Source: Glandiceps talaboti (lineage: Eukaryota; Hemichordata; Enteropneusta; Spengelidae). From it: a stretch of 12,500 nucleotides of DNA. A program made the translations under genes and the position numbers. The stretch's first letter is position 1, and each line of letters starts with the position of its first letter. Under the pieces are notes generated by a model. It saw only the letters and a program-made list of their open reading frames with translations. It was not told the origin of the DNA and ran no database searches. The DNA is taken from NCBI RefSeq assembly GCF_964340395.1, contig NC_135550.1:15714484-15726983 (forward strand), written 5' to 3'. Of the stretch, positions 7,959 to 12,500 are shown piece by piece.

Positions 7959-9490
7959 TGTTATCTGCAATGTTATTTGTTTGGATATATAATGATGTGC
8001 TAAAGTGAAAGATAACTACACCAATGCCCTAGGGGGCCAATTGATGGTTCTCTATTACTCCTCGAAAGAAAACATTGAAGGTTACTACAAAATATCAGAG
8101 ATACGGTAAAAAGCAAAGTAATATGGGCGAAGAGGGTATTGAGATGCATGTTACGAATGGTGTTCACTAGTTTCGGCTAGATTGGTGACACATTTAAGAT
8201 ATAGATGGTATGATCTGTGACAAACAACATTGGTAAGGCATGGAAAGGGTGTCTTTCTGAACGCGGGACATTATATACACTATCATGACTTGTGTTTTGT
8301 TTATGAACGATTAACAGATATTCAGTTGGAATGAAGTATGTATCGACTGTTATATTGAATATTATGATCAATATCATATCAATGAACTACATGTACTTTG
8401 CATATAATTTTATATGCTATTTTTTGAAGAGATACATAGTAAAATCATAGTTCACATCAAGCTGAATACAGAAATTCGAAATGCTTTGCATACATAAAAT
8501 AGCTAATTTGCATAGATAAGTCCTTTACACAATCATGGCAAATGTCATCAATAGAATGTCTGTTTTCTTTTGAATTCAGATTCAATTTCATCAAATAATT
8601 GTCCCAGCGGTTGACACGTATATTTGGGTCATACTAATGTAAGGTAAATAATGATCACGATATACATTATATATGGCTATTAAATTTAATATGTAATGAT
8701 GTAAATATCATGTCTCCCACACATATAAGAAACTTTATACATCTAACACTTTATTTCATACCTTTTACTCGTTTTTTTTTCAAGCACACTGCAATCCCAT
8801 AGGGTATGATTGTAGCTGGCTGACAATTCATTAACTATTCCACTCTGCGACACCATCTAATATCTAAACAGCAAACTATATTAAATATACAAAATAGAGA
8901 TATCACGACACTATTCTTTCCAGGAACATGGGATTCATTATCACCTCGTACTAAAATCTCTTTAACAGTTGTATACATGTGAAATGGGATATAGATCTAG
9001 GTCTAGGCAATTTGTGGTCATTTATTATTTAAGTAACTGAGATACATGCAATGTTATGAGCTGATTTGTCACGATGTTGAGAGTTGTTTGTTAATAGGGG
9101 ATTTAACATGTACTATTTAGCTGATTCACGTAATCATAAATTCTGTAACGGTACTTGACATTGAAGGTTTATTTTTCTCATATTCCAACGCAATATGGAT
9201 TCGACAATCATGCACGATTTATTACAGTATTGAGATGGTCTGTTTTCAATATCATTTTAATACTTATTATACACAAGGGAATATCAGCGTACTGCATATT
9301 GTATCATCGGACTTCTTAGATCTGATCAATGAAAACAATTATTGATAATTCCTAAATAAGTTTCATTGTTGATTCCCAATCCTTCAAAAGGGTAAACTGA
9401 CTAAATATTAATTTTTCATCACCGCGTAAGATAGACTTTTAATTTCTAATACGGGATCGTTTTTTTGAATATATAAAATCTGTTCCATAG
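7959..9490. other. Gene-free stretch, nothing firm
   Basis: A+T-rich sequence without large repeats. Small items: CCCTAGGG palindrome at 8027-8034, octamer ATTTGCAT at 8506-8513, the 14-bp palindrome TATTAAATTTAATA at 8678-8691 and a T9 run at 8772-8780. The 66-codon minus-strand frame at 8177-8377 shows no motif. Confidence 0.4.
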
Positions 9491-9500
9491 TCCACGTGGA
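9491..9500. promoter_or_regulatory. Palindromic E-box TCCACGTGGA
   Basis: A 10-bp perfect palindrome centred on CACGTG, the core recognised by bHLH-zip factors of the MYC/USF/CLOCK type. It stands alone, with no visible promoter or exon nearby, so functional relevance is only a possibility. Confidence 0.25.
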
Positions 9501-11400
9501 TTTAGTACCATGAATTTTAATAAGGACACAGCGGATGTGCAGTGAACTTATAAAAAGTACGCTAACCCTATTCGAGATAAATGTTCATCATGGTCAAACA
9601 ACCATTATGAGTGAATTTGCAACAATTACAACTACAGTGTACAAATATTGATTGTCCTGAATTAAGACAAAGTCTGCACAGTAGCGGATTACAGGACTGT
9701 ACATACTTTGATATAATGGATTGCAAAAAATGCATTAAAAATGTGCAAGACCAAGAGTATTATCATTTCAAAAACATTTATTTTTCGAACTTTATTGCAT
9801 TTGAATTTAAAAATCAGCCATAGATAGTAACACAAAATTGTCACTAACAATTTCAGCAAAGTCTCTGACAAACAGTTTAGAGAAGGCTTTGGGGTTGACA
9901 TTTCATCCAAACCATCGTAGCAAAAACCAAAACATATATCCATAGTTTCAGCTATGAGTTTCAAGTATAGTTGTATACCATGAAAAGGGTAAACACAAAC
10001 GATCTAATACAATAGTAAAGGTCACACCTACTTTCCATGCTGTCACTACAGTCGCAGCACATATTGACTTTATGCAATCGATGGTATATCAATGCTAGCT
10101 GCTAGGAAGTCGGTCGAAAACATCGGAAACAAACTGCATAAAGCCTTAGTTCTCATAAATCAAAATTGACAACACGGTCCGTGTCTCTCGCAACGATTGT
10201 GGCATACATAAATTGACATTAACCCTAATCCTGCCACAGCCATTATATTTTACAAGAACTTGACGTGACGACGGTTAACATTACGTAGCTTAATTTAATG
10301 GTATCGAACTAAGCAAAAGTTCAGTTTGTTATACGGCAACGATAATATGTCAGTAGCCGTCTGTTGTAAGCCGAACTCTTTTTTTTTGCGATGCCAATGA
10401 TGTGAATGGGGCATATTTAACTATACGTTCAGACTATTTTAATGGTGGCATGTGTGATCACTTCAATGATCTTTTGTATCTCTAATACTGACTGCTTCAA
10501 ATCTTGTGTTATCAGGAGAACCGAGGATAGCGTTTTCGAAGTCGTAACAAACATATTCTATCTAGTAATAAAGCATATGCACTCTATCCTGCCTACTGCT
10601 GCCACGCTGACATCTACTGAGATAAATCTATAATGATTTATTACACTTACTTGATGACTTTGGAGATTGAGTATATCCCACAAGACTTGACGACTCGTAT
10701 ATTAACATTATTTGTAGGATCAGCCATTCATATGTCCCTCATAATGTAAATACTTGTACATACAAAATTTGAGTATCAACAAATCTGATCTATGCTTTTA
10801 TAGCTTGCAGACTGTGCGACAACAGGTATCCTAAAATACAGTAGACCAGTCCAGTATCTTCTTCATGTGAATTCGACCCGATTTCATTATTCGAAACATT
10901 AACACGTCTTTGGCAAAATTACTTTCATGCAGTTTTATTGTTATTTCGACGACCACACTCGATTGAAATTTGCCCACATTTGTGATTGGAAACAAAATGT
11001 CTTCAAGACAAACGAATTGTGTGGGTCAAGGCTGTTTATCAGAGGGACAAAACTCTGATTGTTAATGCATCGCTAAACATACTAAAACAGTAATTGATCA
11101 GAGCAGAGGGGAAACACTATAGAGGGGATGACCTACCTGAATCGAGAAGAAAAAAAAACAATCTGATAGATACAGATCTGATTCAGAAAGTTTAGAAAAC
11201 TGCAGATGAATTCTATGGACATCATGGTTTGTGAGTAAGCTTAAAGTAACTCATCGTCATAAGGATCGTCATAAGCTTTTGGTTCACTTCGCGAACGGAA
11301 TATAACCATTTTCACGACAAAGCTGCTCACCCCTCTTCACGTACAGAAGATGTCTTCTGAAGTATGAACATTTTAAATAAATATGATACTCTATACAATT
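9501..11400. other. Gene-free stretch, nothing firm
   Basis: About 1.9 kb without large repeats. A 91-codon minus-strand frame at 9689-9964 has two hydrophobic stretches, but these follow from its T-rich composition and no family is recognised. The 63-codon frame at 10442-10633 is likewise unremarkable. Small items: ACACGG-T-CCGTGT inverted repeat at 10172-10184, T9 at 10379-10387, and TTCGCGAA palindrome at 11288-11295. Confidence 0.4.
11253..11275. repeat. Two-copy 11-bp direct repeat ATCGTCATAAG
   Basis: Perfect copies at 11253-11263 and 11265-11275, separated by one G (12-bp period). It is a minor local duplication. Confidence 0.8.
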
Positions 11401-11520
11401 ATGGTAATGATGATGGTGGTGGTGATGGCGGTGATGATGATGATGATGATGATGAAGAAGACGATGACGGTGATGTTGTTTGTGGTGGTGGCTGTGATGA
11501 TACCGGTGAAGATGATGATA
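11401..11520. repeat. Interrupted ATG/GTG triplet array
   Basis: Forty triplets stay in a single phase. They are mainly ATG and GTG, with GCG, AAG, ACG, TTG, TTT, GCT, ATA, CCG and GTA variants. It is a decayed relative of the GAT/GGT type seen at 2322-2570 and in the same orientation. The S/P-rich minus-strand frame across it is repeat translation. Confidence 0.85.
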
Positions 11521-11559
11521 TCTGAATAAAATTGAATAAATGGTAAAACATATAAGTAA

Positions 11560-11697
11560 AGAAAATGATAAGCTTCAGACGGTTTCCTCCTGCATTAACA
11601 CTGAACCCATGAGGGATGGTCCTCACTGGACTTCTTGGGAGACAAGTGTTTATAGACTTAATGAACTATCCTGTATAAATAAAGATTATTATTATTA
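11560..11697 (+). mobile_element. Probable retroposon 3' end with AATAAA and (ATT)4 tail
   Basis: The end reads CTGTATAAATAAAG followed by ATT x4 (11685-11696), with AATAAA at 11678-11683. Several invertebrate non-LTR retroposons finish in this way, with a polyadenylation-type hexamer running into short ATT or ATTT repeats. The preceding 100 bases (including GGACTTCTTGGGAGACAAG at about 11622-11645) look like a structured 3' region, but the left edge given is a guess. The alternative is the 3' UTR end of a host gene on the plus strand, though no terminal coding exon is visible upstream. Confidence 0.4.
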
Positions 11698-12261
11698 GTT
11701 AAATAAGTATTACTACTTAATGTATTATGTATTAAATAAATAAATATGACAAATCTAATATTGCCCTCACTCTAGTACCTCTTCATGTATGGTGTTGTAA
11801 AAATATTCATATTACAAGAACCCATACGATTTGACTTATTTCTCAAAGATAAGGCTTGAGACATCATGCATTTTTGTGCTCTATTAAATCAGTGTACGGT
11901 AGTAATGAGTCAAAAGACTGCAGGCATGGTGACATATAGACGGAGCACATCTGCCCTTAGCAAAAAATATATAAAATATAATTGCACCTCGGCGACTGAC
12001 TTTCGAAAACAAAAGTTCAGAAATACTTTTAGAAATGGCACTACATGGGAAGTGGCACGTAGCCTTTCGAAAACTAAGATAGAAGATAATCAACAGTCTC
12101 TTATTTCTTGTATTCTAACCTCTATGACTACGTGTCTAACATTAAGAGCACTGCCAGCACCATCGGCAGCATCCATGGATATTGTTCACATGGAGCCCAA
12201 CTGTAATTAGTCCAACTTGATCCCCAACCATCTGCACCATCAGTATCTTTATCTTAGTCGT
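11698..12261. other. Gene-free stretch with a chance-length open frame
   Basis: A+T-rich at first (TAAATAAATAAATA near 11734-11748). The longest non-repeat open frame of the window lies here, 114 codons at 11866-12210 on the plus strand. Its product is rich in S, T, K and R without a recognised domain, signal peptide or motif, and no promoter or splice context supports it. Confidence 0.35.
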
Positions 12262-12318
12262 CACAAAGACACACAAAGACGCAAGCGCACACAGACACAG
12301 AGACACACACACATGTGT
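12262..12318. repeat. CA-rich low-complexity stretch
   Basis: Imperfect CACA/AGAC sequence, ending in ACACAC and then the palindrome ACACATGTGT at 12309-12318. It is a decayed CA/AGAC microsatellite. Confidence 0.8.
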
Positions 12319-12500
12319 AATGAGAATCAGACATATATTTAATGCAGTGATCCTTCAAGAACTTGACGATTCGAAAGACTGTACTATCAGCATACCATAA
12401 GTGCTCATTTGTTTAAAAAAAATAATTAAGATGGATGTCTGAGATTTAGAGCACATTGTCCCACTTCTCATCAAGGATTCATATATATTTGCAGTCCTCT
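12319..12500. other. Right flank, nothing recognised
   Basis: Mixed A+T-rich sequence to the end of the window. It includes an A8 run at about 12416-12423 and no coding or RNA feature. Confidence 0.4.

Noticed and set aside
9689-9964. 91-codon minus-strand frame with two hydrophobic segments, suggesting a membrane protein
   Set aside because: The hydrophobicity follows from A/T-rich composition (F, L, I and Y codons). No family resemblance and no supporting context.
10221-10234. TTAACCCTAA, resembling telomeric repeat
   Set aside because: Only about one and a half units and no array, so coincidence is likely.
11866-12210. 114-codon open frame on the plus strand, the longest one outside the repeats
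   Set aside because: At about one third G+C I estimate that roughly half an open frame of this length is expected by chance in 12.5 kb over six frames. The peptide shows no domain, signal or motif, and there is no promoter or splice support.

Overview
This 12.5 kb window is non-coding, A+T-rich eukaryotic DNA, probably intergenic or deep intronic. It is crowded with microsatellites: A/T runs, (TA)n, (TG)n, (ACT)n, (ATAC)n, (AGAC)n and GAT/GGT mosaics. It also has two retroposon-like 3' ends. I recognise no protein-coding gene, tRNA, rRNA, CRISPR array or prokaryotic signal. The repeat types, and the style of the (AGAC)-tailed element near 5.9-6.0 kb, fit a lophotrochozoan animal. A mollusc (cephalopod or gastropod) is my best guess, from general impression and not from any database match.

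Layout. At 1-730, long A/TA/TG arrays surround a near-perfect 26-bp inverted repeat (219-286), the strongest unexplained structure here. At 1568-1873, (ACT)22 runs straight into an ATAC/GCATG mosaic and a short AGAC run. At 2322-2570 there are 83 triplets (GAT, GGT, GAC and variants) that never lose phase. A G+C-rich patch at about 2860-2980 leads to an (ATAC)n array at 3103-3174. Single-copy-looking sequence at 3175-5407 holds a perfect CRE palindrome inside an 11-bp inverted repeat. At 5408-5604 there is a TAC/GAC/CAC mosaic, followed by a probable LINE/SINE 3' end with an (AGAC)n tail (about 5860-6020).

From 6021 to 11400 there are almost no simple repeats. This stretch holds a small tandem duplication, a cluster of bZIP-type motifs (7821-7958) and a palindromic E-box (9491-9500). 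The right end carries an interrupted GAT/GGT array (11401-11520), a probable retroposon 3' end with AATAAA and (ATT)4 (to 11696), and a CA-rich stretch (12262-12318).

The longer open frames are either translations of the repeats (runs of Y, H, V, S, L or I) or of a length expected by chance at this base composition. No set of genes acting together can be described. The value of the window lies in its repeat architecture, the foldback element and a few candidate regulatory motifs.
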